A stretch of DNA of 64,000 nt from Streptomyces sp. Ag109_O5-1. Its GTDB lineage: Bacteria > Actinomycetota > Actinomycetes > Streptomycetales > Streptomycetaceae. Location: assembly GCF_003814875.1 (NCBI RefSeq), contig NZ_RKQF01000001.1:7378001-7442000 (forward strand), written 5' to 3'. Every line of letters starts with the position of its first letter. Within the stretch, counting starts at the first letter, position 1. The notes under the pieces were generated by a model. It worked only from the letters and a program-made list of their open reading frames with translations, had not been told where the DNA came from and searched no databases. This document shows, in pieces, positions 34,620 through 42,097 of this stretch. The translations under genes and the position numbers were made by a program.

Positions 34620-35222
34620 ATGACCCGCCTGATCCTCGCCACCCGCAACGCCGGAAAGATCACCGAGCTCCGTGCCATCCTCGCAGCGGCCGGCCTGCCC
34701 CACGAGTTGGTGGGCGCGGACTCGTACCCCGACATCCCCGACGTCAGGGAAACGGGCGTCACCTTCGCCGAGAACGCGCTGCTGAAGGCCCACGCCCTCG
34801 CCCAGGCCACGGGCCTTCCTGCCGTCGCCGACGACTCCGGCCTCTGTGTGGACGTCCTGAACGGCGCCCCCGGCATCTTCTCCGCCCGCTGGGCCGGCCG
34901 CCACGGCGACGACAAGGCCAACCTGGACCTCCTCCTCGCCCAACTGTCGGACATCGCCGACGAGCACAGGGGCGCCCACTTCGCGTGCGCGGCGGCCCTT
35001 GCGCTGCCCGACGGGCGGGAGCAGGTGGTCGAGGGCCGGCTTCGCGGCGCGCTCCGCCACACCCCGACGGGCACGAACGGCTTCGGCTACGACCCGATCC
35101 TCCAGCCGGAGGGCGAGACGCGGACCTGCGCGGAGCTGACCCCCGACGAGAAGAACGCGATCAGCCACCGGGGGAAGGCGTTCCGGGCGTTGGTGCCGGT
35201 GGTGCGGGAGTTGTTGGGCTGA
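34620..35222 (+). CDS. rdgB: XTP/dITP diphosphatase (RdgB/HAM1 family)
   Basis: A 200-residue house-cleaning NTPase that hydrolyses non-canonical purine triphosphates. Family motifs: RLILATRNAGKITELRAIL at the N-terminus, TGVTFAENALLKAHALAQ, ADDSGLCVDVLNGAPGIFSA with the catalytic Asp, and TGTNGFGYDPI, then AISHRGKAFR near the C-terminus. It is often found next to rph. A 12-bp stem terminator follows. Confidence 0.97.
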   Translation: MTRLILATRNAGKITELRAILAAAGLPHELVGADSYPDIPDVRETGVTFAENALLKAHALAQATGLPAVADDSGLCVDVLNGAPGIFSARWAGRHGDDKANLDLLLAQLSDIADEHRGAHFACAAALALPDGREQVVEGRLRGALRHTPTGTNGFGYDPILQPEGETRTCAELTPDEKNAISHRGKAFRALVPVVRELLG

Positions 35223-35234
35223 TTGCCCGCACGG

Positions 35235-35274
35235 AAACGGCCTGCGTATCGCTCCTTGGATCCGCAGGCCGTTT
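35235..35274 (+). terminator. Terminator of rdgB
   Basis: AAACGGCCTGCG / CGCAGGCCGTTT, a 12-bp stem with a 16-nt loop. It also lies just past the 3' end of the convergent tRNA gene. Confidence 0.8.
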
Positions 35275-35277
35275 GTG

Positions 35278-35360
35278 TGCGGCGGAAGGGATTCGAACCC
35301 TCAAGCCCGTTAAGGGCCACAGGACCTAAACCTGCTGCGTCGCCGTTGCGCCACCGCCGC
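35278..35360 (-). tRNA. tRNA-Leu (anticodon UAG)
   Basis: On the minus strand the acceptor arms GCGGCGG and CCGCCGC pair, with discriminator A at 35278. The anticodon stem-loop is GCAGG-TTTAGGT-CCTGT, giving anticodon UAG, which reads CUA and other CUN leucine codons. The T arm is GGGTTCGAATCCC. A long variable arm (GGCCCTTAACGGGCTT) marks it as a class II tRNA. CCA is not encoded. It is distinct from bldA, which has anticodon UAA. Confidence 0.95.
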
Positions 35361-35487
35361 CAGCGCCTGTCATCGTACCGGGAGTTGTCCGCTGCCGTTC
35401 GCCTCCCCTGCGTCATGTGCTGGTGATCGCGTGGCAGTTCGGGTACGGCACGGGCTTGTCGAGCCGGCCGGGACCGGAGAAGAGGAA

Positions 35488-35522
35488 ACGGCTCGCACCA
35501 GGTCGATCCCGGTGCGAGCCGT
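35488..35522. terminator. Terminator of bcp
   Basis: ACGGCTCGCACC / GGTGCGAGCCGT, a 12-bp stem with an 11-nt loop, 22 bp past the bcp stop on the minus strand. Confidence 0.85.
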
Positions 35523-35544
35523 CAGTGGTGGATGAGGGTGGGCG

Positions 35545-36012
35545 TCAGATGCCCAGATCCTTGATGATCTTGGCTACGTGGCCGGTCGCGCGGACGTTGT
35601 AGAGGGCCTTCTCCACCTTGCCCTGCTCGTCGACGATGATCGTGGAGCGGATGACGCCCAGGTAGGTCTTGCCGTAGTTCATCTTCTCGCCGAAGGCGCC
35701 GTACGCGTCCAGGACCTTCTTGTCGGGGTCGGCGAGGAGGGTGACCTTGAGATTCTCCTTCTCGCGGAACTTGCCGAGCTTCTCGGGGGCGTCGGGGGAG
35801 ATGCCGAGGACGTCGTAGCCGGCGTCGGCCAGGAGGGAGAGGTTGTCCGTGAAGTCGCAGGCCTGCTTCGTGCAGCCGGGGGTGAGCGCGGCCGGGTAGA
35901 AGTAGACGATGACCTTGCGGCCCTTGTGGGCGGAGAGGGACACCTCGTTGCCGTCGGCGTCGGGGAGGGTGAAGTCGGGGGCTACGTCCCCGGGCTGGAG
36001 TCGCTCGCTCAT
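35545..36012 (-). CDS. bcp: Thiol peroxidase / peroxiredoxin of the Bcp-PrxQ type
   Basis: A 155-residue thioredoxin-fold peroxidase. The peroxidatic cysteine lies in VYFYPAALTPGCTKQACDF (Cys47), with a resolving Cys five residues later (Cys52), the PrxQ spacing. It begins MSERLQPGDVAPDFTLPDAD. It reduces organic and hydrogen peroxides in the cytosol. It is divergent from the DUF3618 gene over 96 bp. Confidence 0.96.
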   Translation of the reverse strand: MSERLQPGDVAPDFTLPDADGNEVSLSAHKGRKVIVYFYPAALTPGCTKQACDFTDNLSLLADAGYDVLGISPDAPEKLGKFREKENLKVTLLADPDKKVLDAYGAFGEKMNYGKTYLGVIRSTIIVDEQGKVEKALYNVRATGHVAKIIKDLGI

Positions 36013-36108
36013 CGGTCTAGCGTAACGGGGGGTCCTGGCATGGCGGCGGCGGCGAGAGCTGACAGACTGTCCGGAACAGGCAGTACGGCAGACTTCGGAG
36101 GGCCTACG

Positions 36109-36441
36109 GTGGCGGAGACGTCGGACACCAGAACCCCGGCGCAGATCGAGGCGGACATCAAGCGCCGCCGCGACGTGCTGGCCGAGACGCTGGACGAGAT
36201 CGGGGTGCGGGTGCACCCGAAGACCATCGTCGGCGATGCGAAGGCCAAGGTCGCGGCCAACGTCGATCACACGATCGGGCGGGCCTACGTCCAGGTCAAC
36301 CGGGTCGTGAGCGATGTGAGGGCCCAGTTCGTGGACGAAGAGGGCGCGCCGCGGCTGGAGCGGGTCGTGCCGGTCGCCCTCGTCGCCGTGGGTGTGGTCG
36401 GGCTGCTGGTCTTCAGCAGCACCCGGCGGCGTAAGAGCTGA
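36109..36441 (+). CDS. DUF3618 membrane-associated protein
   Basis: A 110-residue protein starting at GTG 36109. The N-terminal RTPAQIEADIKRRRDVLAET motif identifies DUF3618. An amphipathic helical middle leads to one C-terminal transmembrane helix (about residues 86-104, VVPVALVAVGVVGLLVFSS) and a basic tail. The family occurs in many actinobacteria beside phage-shock or stress genes; no activity is known to me. The GroES-like gene follows 24 bp later. Confidence 0.88.
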   Translation: MAETSDTRTPAQIEADIKRRRDVLAETLDEIGVRVHPKTIVGDAKAKVAANVDHTIGRAYVQVNRVVSDVRAQFVDEEGAPRLERVVPVALVAVGVVGLLVFSSTRRRKS

Positions 36442-36465
36442 CCAGAGGCAGGTAGGTTCAAAGCC

Positions 36466-36822
36466 GTGAGCGCCAAGAGAGACGAGCAGAGCAGCCAGCA
36501 CGACAAGCTGCCCATCCGGATGCTGCACGACCGGGTCCTGGTCAAGCAGGACGCCGGGGAGGGCGAGCGACGGTCGGGCGGGGGCATCCTGATTCCCGCC
36601 ACGGCGGCCGTCGGACGCCGGCTGGCCTGGGCCGAGGTGGTCGCGGTCGGGCAGAACGTGCGGACGGTGGAGCCCGGCGACCGGGTGCTGTACGACCCGG
36701 AGGACCGTGCCGAGGTCGAGGTGCGGGGTGTCGCGTACGTGCTGATGCGTGAGCGCGATCTGCACGCGGTGGCCGCCGACCGGTTCGAGGGCTCGGAGGA
36801 CTCGACCGGCCTGTATCTGTGA
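36466..36822 (+). CDS. GroES-like co-chaperone paralogue
   Basis: A 118-residue protein from GTG 36466, with a Cpn10/GroES beta-barrel: PIRMLHDRVLVKQDAGEGER, then GGILIPATAAVG (mobile-loop region), VVAVGQNVRTVEPGDRVLYD and VEVRGVAYVLMRERDLHAV. It has extra N-terminal (about 14) and C-terminal (about 20) residues compared with ordinary GroES and is not beside a groEL gene. It is therefore a paralogue whose chaperonin partner is unknown. Likely in one operon with the DUF3618 gene, ending in a strong hairpin. Confidence 0.9.
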   Translation: MSAKRDEQSSQHDKLPIRMLHDRVLVKQDAGEGERRSGGGILIPATAAVGRRLAWAEVVAVGQNVRTVEPGDRVLYDPEDRAEVEVRGVAYVLMRERDLHAVAADRFEGSEDSTGLYL

Positions 36823-36833
36823 ATCGACGGTAG

Positions 36834-36867
36834 AAGAGGGCTGGTGGCTGCGGTCACCAGCCCTCTT
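36834..36867 (+). terminator. Terminator after the GroES-like gene
   Basis: AAGAGGGCTGGTG / CACCAGCCCTCTT, a perfect 13-bp stem with an 8-nt loop, followed by TGTCATTTCTTT. Confidence 0.92.
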
Positions 36868-36897
36868 TGTCATTTCTTTGCTACCTTCGAAGGAGCG

Positions 36898-36955
36898 AGC
36901 CCGACGAGACGCGCCGTACCGGAACCGTGAGAGCAGCAGGGCAAAGACGACGCAC
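36898..36955 (+). promoter_or_regulatory. Guanidine-III-like riboswitch (ykkC-III) upstream of an SMR exporter
   Basis: The stretch CCGACGAGACGCGCCGTACC then GG, with AAAGACGACGC downstream, matches the guanidine-III aptamer as I remember it (conserved CGACGAG, GCGCCGTACC and ACAAGACGG elements). Class III aptamers fold as a pseudoknot between GCGCC in the loop and GGCGC near the 3' end. Here the 3' partner reads GACGC, leaving one C-A mismatch. A TANNNT -10 box (TACCTT, 36882-36887) would start the transcript just before the aptamer. The downstream SMR gene fits guanidinium export. Confidence 0.7.
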
Positions 36956-36988
36956 CCCGTTCAGACGTGTGTCCCGGAGGTGTCTGTC

Positions 36989-37340
36989 ATGGCCTGGGTT
37001 CTGCTTGTCGTCGCCGGTCTGCTGGAGGTCGGCTGCTCCGTCGGCATGCTGTGCTTATCTGGGGGACACCCCCAGACCCCCGTACACCGACGGGTTCACC
37101 CGGCTCGTGCCCAGTCTGTTCACCGGCGGCGGGATCGTCGCCGGCATGGTGCTGCTGTCGTACGCCGCCCGGTCCCTGCCCATCGGTACCGCCTACGGCG
37201 TCTGGGTGGGGATCGGGGCGGCGGGGGCGGCGGTGTTCGGGATGGTGGTGCTGGGGGAGCCGGCCACCGCCGCCCGGATCTTCTTCGTGTGCCTGTTGCT
37301 GGTCGCCGTGGTGGGGCTCAAGGCGACCAGCGGTCACTGA
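36989..37340 (+). pseudogene. SMR-family (guanidinium/multidrug) exporter broken by a 31-bp net insertion
   Basis: Begins MAWVLLVVAGLLEVGCSVGM in the frame of ATG 36989. It then continues correctly only in another frame as YTDGFTRLVPSLFTGGGIVA, then SYAARSLPIGTAYGVWVGIG, with GLKATSGH at the end. That is a normal four-helix SMR protein of ~105 residues, with the essential Glu in helix 1 (GLLEVG). Between the halves lie 34 nt (37049-37082) where the intact family would have about one codon, so the reading frame is lost. The insert is a short GC-rich repeat also seen at 43043. The gene is probably dead unless frameshifting occurs or the sequence contains an error. Confidence 0.8.
37058..37084. 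repeat. Short GC-rich palindromic element inside the SMR gene
   Basis: CTGGGGGACACCCCCAG is a perfect palindrome apart from its centre and is followed by ACCCCCGT. A near copy (three differences over about 26 nt) lies at 43043-43067. Similar GGGGGACACCCCCA tracts are, from memory, scattered through Streptomyces genomes. Confidence 0.75.
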
Positions 37341-40276
37341 ACGAACCCGAACCCGCCTCCGTCGCCCGCTGTGGTGCCCGTGGTGGTGCCGGTATCGGTG
37401 CCCGTCGTCGTACCGGTACTGGTGCCGTCGGTCGTGGTCCCGGTGGAGGTGCCGGAGTCGGTGCCCGAGGTCGTCGTCCCCGAGCTGGTGCCCGAGGTCG
37501 TCGTACCGGACGTGGTCGTACCGGAGGTGGTGGAACCGTCCGTGGTGGAGCCGTCGGTGGTGCCGCCGTTGTTGTCACCGCCGGTGGTGCCGCCGTTGTT
37601 CTGGTCGCCTCCGGTGGTGCCGCCGTTGTTCTGGTCACCGCCGGTGGTGCCACCGTTGTCCTGGCCGCCGGTGCCCGGCTGGGTGGCGGGCTGGGTGGCC
37701 GGGGCCTGGGTCTCGGCGCCGGCCTGGAGGTCCAGGTCGAAGGCGAAGGGCGCGGTGCCCTTCAGGGCGGCCTTGGTGTACTGCGCCCAGATCTCCGTCG
37801 GGGCGCCGCCGCCGTTGATGCGGGCGAGGCCGAGCGCGCCGTACAGCGACTTGTGGGCGGCGGTCACCGGGTCCTGGCCCATCACCGAGACGACGGTGGC
37901 GAGGTCGGGGGTGTAGCCCGCGAACCAGGCGGCGGTGTCCTCCTCCGCGGTGCCGGTCTTGCCGGCCGCCGGACGGCCGGCGCCCTGGGCGGCGGTGGCG
38001 GTGCCGTTGTCTACCACGCTCTGCAGTATCGAGGTGGTGGTGTCGGCGGCCTGGCGGCTGACGGCCTGGGTGGTCTTGGACTCCGGCAGCTTGATCTCCT
38101 GCGTACCGTCCTTGGTGATCTTGTCGATCATGGTGTACGTGCCGTGCTTGCCGTGGTTGGCGAGCGTGGCGTACGCCTCCGCCATGTCCAGGACGCTGGC
38201 GGTCGCGGTGCCCAGCGCGATCGACGGGTACGGCTGGAGGTCCTTGGTGTCGGAGGGGATGCCCAGGCCGACGGCGGTCTGCTTGACCTTGGTGGGGCCG
38301 ACGTCGACGGCCATCTGCGCGTACACCGAGTTCACGGACAGGTCGGTGGCCTTGCGGACGGTGATCTGACCGTACGACTTCTGGTCCTCGTTGTCCGGTG
38401 CGTAGGAGCTGCCGGGCCAGCCCTGGACGGAGCGTCCGTTGGTGCCGTCGTAGTAGGTGTTCGGGGTGATGGTCTGGCCGGACTGGGTGGTGGAGCCGTT
38501 GTCGACGGCGGAGGCGAAGACGAACGGCTTGAAGGTGGAGCCGACCTGGAAGTCACCGCGGGTCGCGCCGTTGGTGTACTGCTTCACGTAGTCGATGCCG
38601 CCGTACATGGCGACGAGCCTGCCGGTCTTCGGGTCGACGGAGGCGCCGCCGGCGCGCACGTAGTTGTCGGCCTTGTTGCTCTTCTTGTCCAGCTTGGAGA
38701 TCAGCTTGTCGTTGACCGCCTTGACGAAGGCGTTCTGCTTGTCCTTCTCCAGGGTGGTGGTGATGCGGTAACCGCCGGCCTCCAGGGAGTCCGAGTCGAC
38801 GATCTTGTTCTTGATCAGATAGTCGTTGACGGCGTTGACGATATAGCCGCGCTGCCCGGACATGCCGGTGGAGACGGTCTGCTCCTTGGGCATCGGGAAG
38901 GTCATCCCCTGCCGCTTGGAGGCGTCGAGCCAGCCCTTCTTGACCATGCCGTCCAGGACGTAGTTCCAGCGGGCGACGGCGGCGGCCTTGTTCTCCGGGT
39001 GTGCGACGACGTCGTACTCGCTGGGCGCGTTGACGAGCGCGGCGAGGTAGGCGGCGCGGGCCGGGTCGAGGTCCTTGGCGTCCTTGCCGTAGTAGGCCTG
39101 GGCGGCGGCCTGGATGCCGTAGGCGTTGCGGCCGAAGTAGCTGGTGTTGAGGTAGCCCTCCAGGATCTGGTCCTTGGAATCGCTGCGGTCCAGCTTGATC
39201 GCGACGAACACCTCCTTCACCTTGCGGGTGACGGTCTGTTCCTGCGCGAGGTAGTAGTTCTTCACGTACTGCTGGGTGATCGTCGAGCCGGACTGGGTGC
39301 CCTTGCCGGTCGCGGTGTTCCAGGCGGCGCGCAGCATCGCCTTGGGGTCGACGGCGGACTCGGTGTAGAAGTCCCGGTCCTCGGCGGCGAGCACGGCGTG
39401 CTGGGCGTCCATGGAGACCTGGGCGAGGGTGACGTTCTCCCGGTTGACCTCGCCGTCACGGGCGAGCTGGGAGCCGTCGGCGTACAGGTACACGTTGGAC
39501 TGCTTGGTCGCGAACGCGTTGGCCGCCGGGATCTTCACCATCGAGTAGCCGACGAAGAACAGGCCGATCAGCAGCAGTGTCCCGACGAAGAAGGTGCCGA
39601 GCAGCATGCGCCAGGTCGGGAGGATCCGTCGCCACCCGGTCCGCTTGGTCCGCTTCATCTTCTTCCCGCCCCCCTTCGTCTCCAGGCCGGTCACGGACGG
39701 TTCCGCCGTGGCTGCCGTGGCTGCCGTGACCGCCTTGGCCGCGGTGGCCGTGCTGGGCGCTTGTGCCTTCGGCGCCCTGATCGCCGCGAGTTGCCGTGTC
39801 TGCGTGTCCGGGGTGTCCTGCCCGCCCCGCGTGTACCGCGCGTCCTGCCTGTCCTGCCGGTTCTCGGCCGCCGCCGGCGGCCGCGCCTTCGGTGCCGTGA
39901 CCGCGGTGAGCTGCTGCGTGTGCGTGTCCTCGGCAGCGGCGGCCGGCGGTGCCTTCGGCGTCTTCGGTGCCTTGATCGCGGTGAGCTGCTGGGTGTGCGT
40001 GTCCTCGGCCGCCGCCCGCGGCGGTGCGATCTTCTTCTCGCCCGCCGGCGGCCGGGGGCGCGTGTCCCCGGCCGCCGGCCGCTGCTCCGTCCTCGCCTCC
40101 TCGGCCGCCGCGGGCGGTTCCGTCGTCTTCTTCTCCCCGGCCGCCGCGGACGGCTCCGGCTCCTTCGCCTCGGCCACCGGCTGCGGCGGGTTCTTCTTCT
40201 CCTCGGCCGCAGCCGGAGGCTCCGTCGGGCCTCCGCCGCCCTGGTTCGGCTGTTGCGGCTGCGGCTCGTCGCTCAT
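37334..40276 (-). CDS. Class A penicillin-binding protein (transglycosylase/transpeptidase)
   Basis: A 980-residue bifunctional cell-wall synthase. A long Pro/Ala/Glu/Lys-rich cytoplasmic tail (1-220) contains repeats of EDTHTQQLTAIKAPK. One transmembrane helix follows (about 224-247, MLLGTFFVGTLLLIGLFFVG). The GT51 transglycosylase has its catalytic Glu299 in AVLAAEDRDFYTESAVDPKA and SGSTITQQYVKNYYL. The transpeptidase has STFKPF (Ser nucleophile), SVN and KTGTAE. The C-terminal ~115 residues are Gly/Thr/Asn/Ser repeats (NNGGTTGGD units), a wall-facing spacer. GTG 40285 is an alternative start. The 3' end overlaps the SMR pseudogene by 7 bp. Confidence 0.95.
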   Translation of the reverse strand: MSDEPQPQQPNQGGGGPTEPPAAAEEKKNPPQPVAEAKEPEPSAAAGEKKTTEPPAAAEEARTEQRPAAGDTRPRPPAGEKKIAPPRAAAEDTHTQQLTAIKAPKTPKAPPAAAAEDTHTQQLTAVTAPKARPPAAAENRQDRQDARYTRGGQDTPDTQTRQLAAIRAPKAQAPSTATAAKAVTAATAATAEPSVTGLETKGGGKKMKRTKRTGWRRILPTWRMLLGTFFVGTLLLIGLFFVGYSMVKIPAANAFATKQSNVYLYADGSQLARDGEVNRENVTLAQVSMDAQHAVLAAEDRDFYTESAVDPKAMLRAAWNTATGKGTQSGSTITQQYVKNYYLAQEQTVTRKVKEVFVAIKLDRSDSKDQILEGYLNTSYFGRNAYGIQAAAQAYYGKDAKDLDPARAAYLAALVNAPSEYDVVAHPENKAAAVARWNYVLDGMVKKGWLDASKRQGMTFPMPKEQTVSTGMSGQRGYIVNAVNDYLIKNKIVDSDSLEAGGYRITTTLEKDKQNAFVKAVNDKLISKLDKKSNKADNYVRAGGASVDPKTGRLVAMYGGIDYVKQYTNGATRGDFQVGSTFKPFVFASAVDNGSTTQSGQTITPNTYYDGTNGRSVQGWPGSSYAPDNEDQKSYGQITVRKATDLSVNSVYAQMAVDVGPTKVKQTAVGLGIPSDTKDLQPYPSIALGTATASVLDMAEAYATLANHGKHGTYTMIDKITKDGTQEIKLPESKTTQAVSRQAADTTTSILQSVVDNGTATAAQGAGRPAAGKTGTAEEDTAAWFAGYTPDLATVVSVMGQDPVTAAHKSLYGALGLARINGGGAPTEIWAQYTKAALKGTAPFAFDLDLQAGAETQAPATQPATQPGTGGQDNGGTTGGDQNNGGTTGGDQNNGGTTGGDNNGGTTDGSTTDGSTTSGTTTSGTTTSGTSSGTTTSGTDSGTSTGTTTDGTSTGTTTGTDTGTTTGTTAGDGGGFGFVQ

Positions 40277-40480
40277 GTCGTGCACGGACTCCTGTTTTTC
40301 GCGTCGTACGTTCCCGTACGACCTCGTACGCCTTCTGCGCCCCCTGCTGAAGACTCTCGCACCACGCGAACCGTTCCCGGATTCCGGCACTCTTCGGTCA
40401 CGGATATTGCGTGGCCTGCGAGGTCGCCCGCGCAGTAGGCTCCTGCGCTTCGTGTCGGGTGGTCCGGGAGGTCGGTTGGT

Positions 40481-41281
40481 GTGGGTGCGGGGCGGTTGTA
40501 CACGGCCGTCGCGGCGGGGGGTTTCAGACGTTACGCGACGTATCGGGCGGCTACTGCGGCCGGGGTGTTCACCAACACGGTCTTCGGGATCATCCTCGTC
40601 TACACGTACTTGGCGCTGTGGGACGAGAAACCGCACCTCGGAGGCTATGACCAGGCGCAGGCGGTGACCTATGTGTGGCTCGGGCAGTGCCTGTACGCGA
40701 CGCTCGCCATCCAGGGCGGGGGTGTCGAAAAAGACCTGATGGAGCGTATCCGTACGGGTGAGATCGCTATCGATCTCTACCGTCCGGCCGATCTTCAACT
40801 GTGGTGGCTGGCGACCGATTTGGGTCGCTCGCTGTTCCAGATGCTGGGACGGGGGGTGATCCCGTTCGTGTTCGGCGCGGTGTTCTTCTCCATGTACCTG
40901 CCGACGGACGTGGTGACATGGATGACATTCGCGGTGGCCCTCCTCCTCGCAATGGTCGTCAGCTTCGGCATCCGCTACCTCGCGGCGCTGAGCGTGTTCT
41001 GGCTGATGGACGGCATGGGCGTCAGCCAGGCCATGATGGTCCTGGGGATCTTCTGCTCGGGCATGACGCTGCCGCTGAACGTCTTCCCGGGCGCCTTCGG
41101 CGAGGTCGTACGGGCCCTGCCCTGGGCGGCGCAGCTCCAGGTACCGGCGGACGTCCTGATGGGGGAGAGCACTCCGCTGCGGGCGTTCGCCTTCCAGGCG
41201 GCCTGGGCGGTGGCGCTGCTGGCGGCGGGGCGGCTGTTGCAGACGGCGGCGACCCGGCGGGTGGTGGTGCAGGGTGGGTGA
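40481..41281 (+). CDS. ABC-2 type transporter permease (first of pair)
   Basis: A 266-residue membrane protein from GTG 40481, with six predicted helices. It belongs to the ABC-2 permease group of COG4587 (FRRYATYRAATAAGVFTNTV, then ERIRTGEIAIDLYRPADLQL and FCSGMTLPLNVFPGAFGEVV). It probably forms a heterodimeric exporter with the next permease and the ATPase. The substrate is unknown; such triads are implicated in export of lipids or antibiotics. The stop overlaps the next start by 8 bp. It is divergent from the PBP gene. Confidence 0.9.
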   Translation: MGAGRLYTAVAAGGFRRYATYRAATAAGVFTNTVFGIILVYTYLALWDEKPHLGGYDQAQAVTYVWLGQCLYATLAIQGGGVEKDLMERIRTGEIAIDLYRPADLQLWWLATDLGRSLFQMLGRGVIPFVFGAVFFSMYLPTDVVTWMTFAVALLLAMVVSFGIRYLAALSVFWLMDGMGVSQAMMVLGIFCSGMTLPLNVFPGAFGEVVRALPWAAQLQVPADVLMGESTPLRAFAFQAAWAVALLAAGRLLQTAATRRVVVQGG

Positions 41282-42095
41282 GGTCACACGGCTCGGGGAG
41301 GGCCTGCGGGCGTACCGGCTGATCGCCGGGATGTGGATCCGGTCCTCCCTGACCTACCGCGCGTCCTTCTTCCTCACGCTGATCGGCAACCTGGTGGTGA
41401 CCGGTCTGGACTTCGCCACGATCCTGCTGATGTTCACACAGGTCGACCGGCTCGGTGGCTGGACCATGCCCGAGGTCGCCTTCCTCTACGGCCTGTCCGC
41501 GACCGCGTTCGGCTTCGCCGATCTGGTGTTCGGCTCGCTGGACGTGCTGGGCACCCGGATCCGCGACGGCTCCTTCGACACGCTGCTGGTGCGGCCCGCC
41601 CCGGTGCTGGCGCAGATCGGCGCGGACCACTTCGCGCTGCGCCGCCTGGGCCGGATCTCCCAGGGCGGGCTGGTGCTGGCGTACGCGCTGACCGCCATCG
41701 ATGTCGACTGGACGCCGGAGAAGGTGCTGCTGGTGCCGGTGACGGTGGCCGGCGGTGCGGTGATCTTCTGCGCGCTGTTCCTGATGGGCGCGACGTTCCA
41801 GTTCGTGGCGGGGGACGCGGCCGAGGTGCAGAACGCGTTCACGTACGGCGGTACGACGCTGTTGCAGTACCCGCCGACGGTGTTCGGGAAGGACTTCGTG
41901 CGCGGGGTGACGTTCCTGCTGCCGCTGGCCTTCGTCAACTGGATCCCGGCCGCCCACATCCTCGGGCGGCCGTATCCGCTGCGGCTCCCGGAGTGGACGG
42001 CGTGGGCGCCGCCGCTGGTGGCGGTGGCGGGCTGTGCGCTGGCAGGTCTGGCGTGGCGGGTGGGTCTCAGGTCGTATCGGAGTACGGGGAGTTGA
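41274..42095 (+). CDS. ABC-2 type transporter permease (second of pair)
   Basis: A 273-residue paralogous permease from GTG 41274 with six hydrophobic helices. Its internal signature parallels its partner's (GLRAYRLIAGMWIRSSLTYR, GTRIRDGSFDTLLVRPAPVL, LPLAFVNWIPAAHILGRP). The 8-bp overlap with the first permease and the stop within 3 bp of the ATPase start indicate one translationally coupled operon. Confidence 0.9.
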   Translation: MGEVTRLGEGLRAYRLIAGMWIRSSLTYRASFFLTLIGNLVVTGLDFATILLMFTQVDRLGGWTMPEVAFLYGLSATAFGFADLVFGSLDVLGTRIRDGSFDTLLVRPAPVLAQIGADHFALRRLGRISQGGLVLAYALTAIDVDWTPEKVLLVPVTVAGGAVIFCALFLMGATFQFVAGDAAEVQNAFTYGGTTLLQYPPTVFGKDFVRGVTFLLPLAFVNWIPAAHILGRPYPLRLPEWTAWAPPLVAVAGCALAGLAWRVGLRSYRSTGS

Positions 42096-42097
42096 GC

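Noticed and set aside
35278..35360. bldA (tRNA-Leu UAA)
   Set aside because: The anticodon loop TTTAGGT gives UAG, not UAA, so this tRNA does not read the rare UUA codon.
36749..40438. A 1229-codon open frame antisense to the penicillin-binding protein
   Set aside because: It is a Gly/Val/Leu-rich shadow produced by strong third-position GC of the minus-strand PBP gene. It has no domain signature, and only its first part overlaps the real SMR start.
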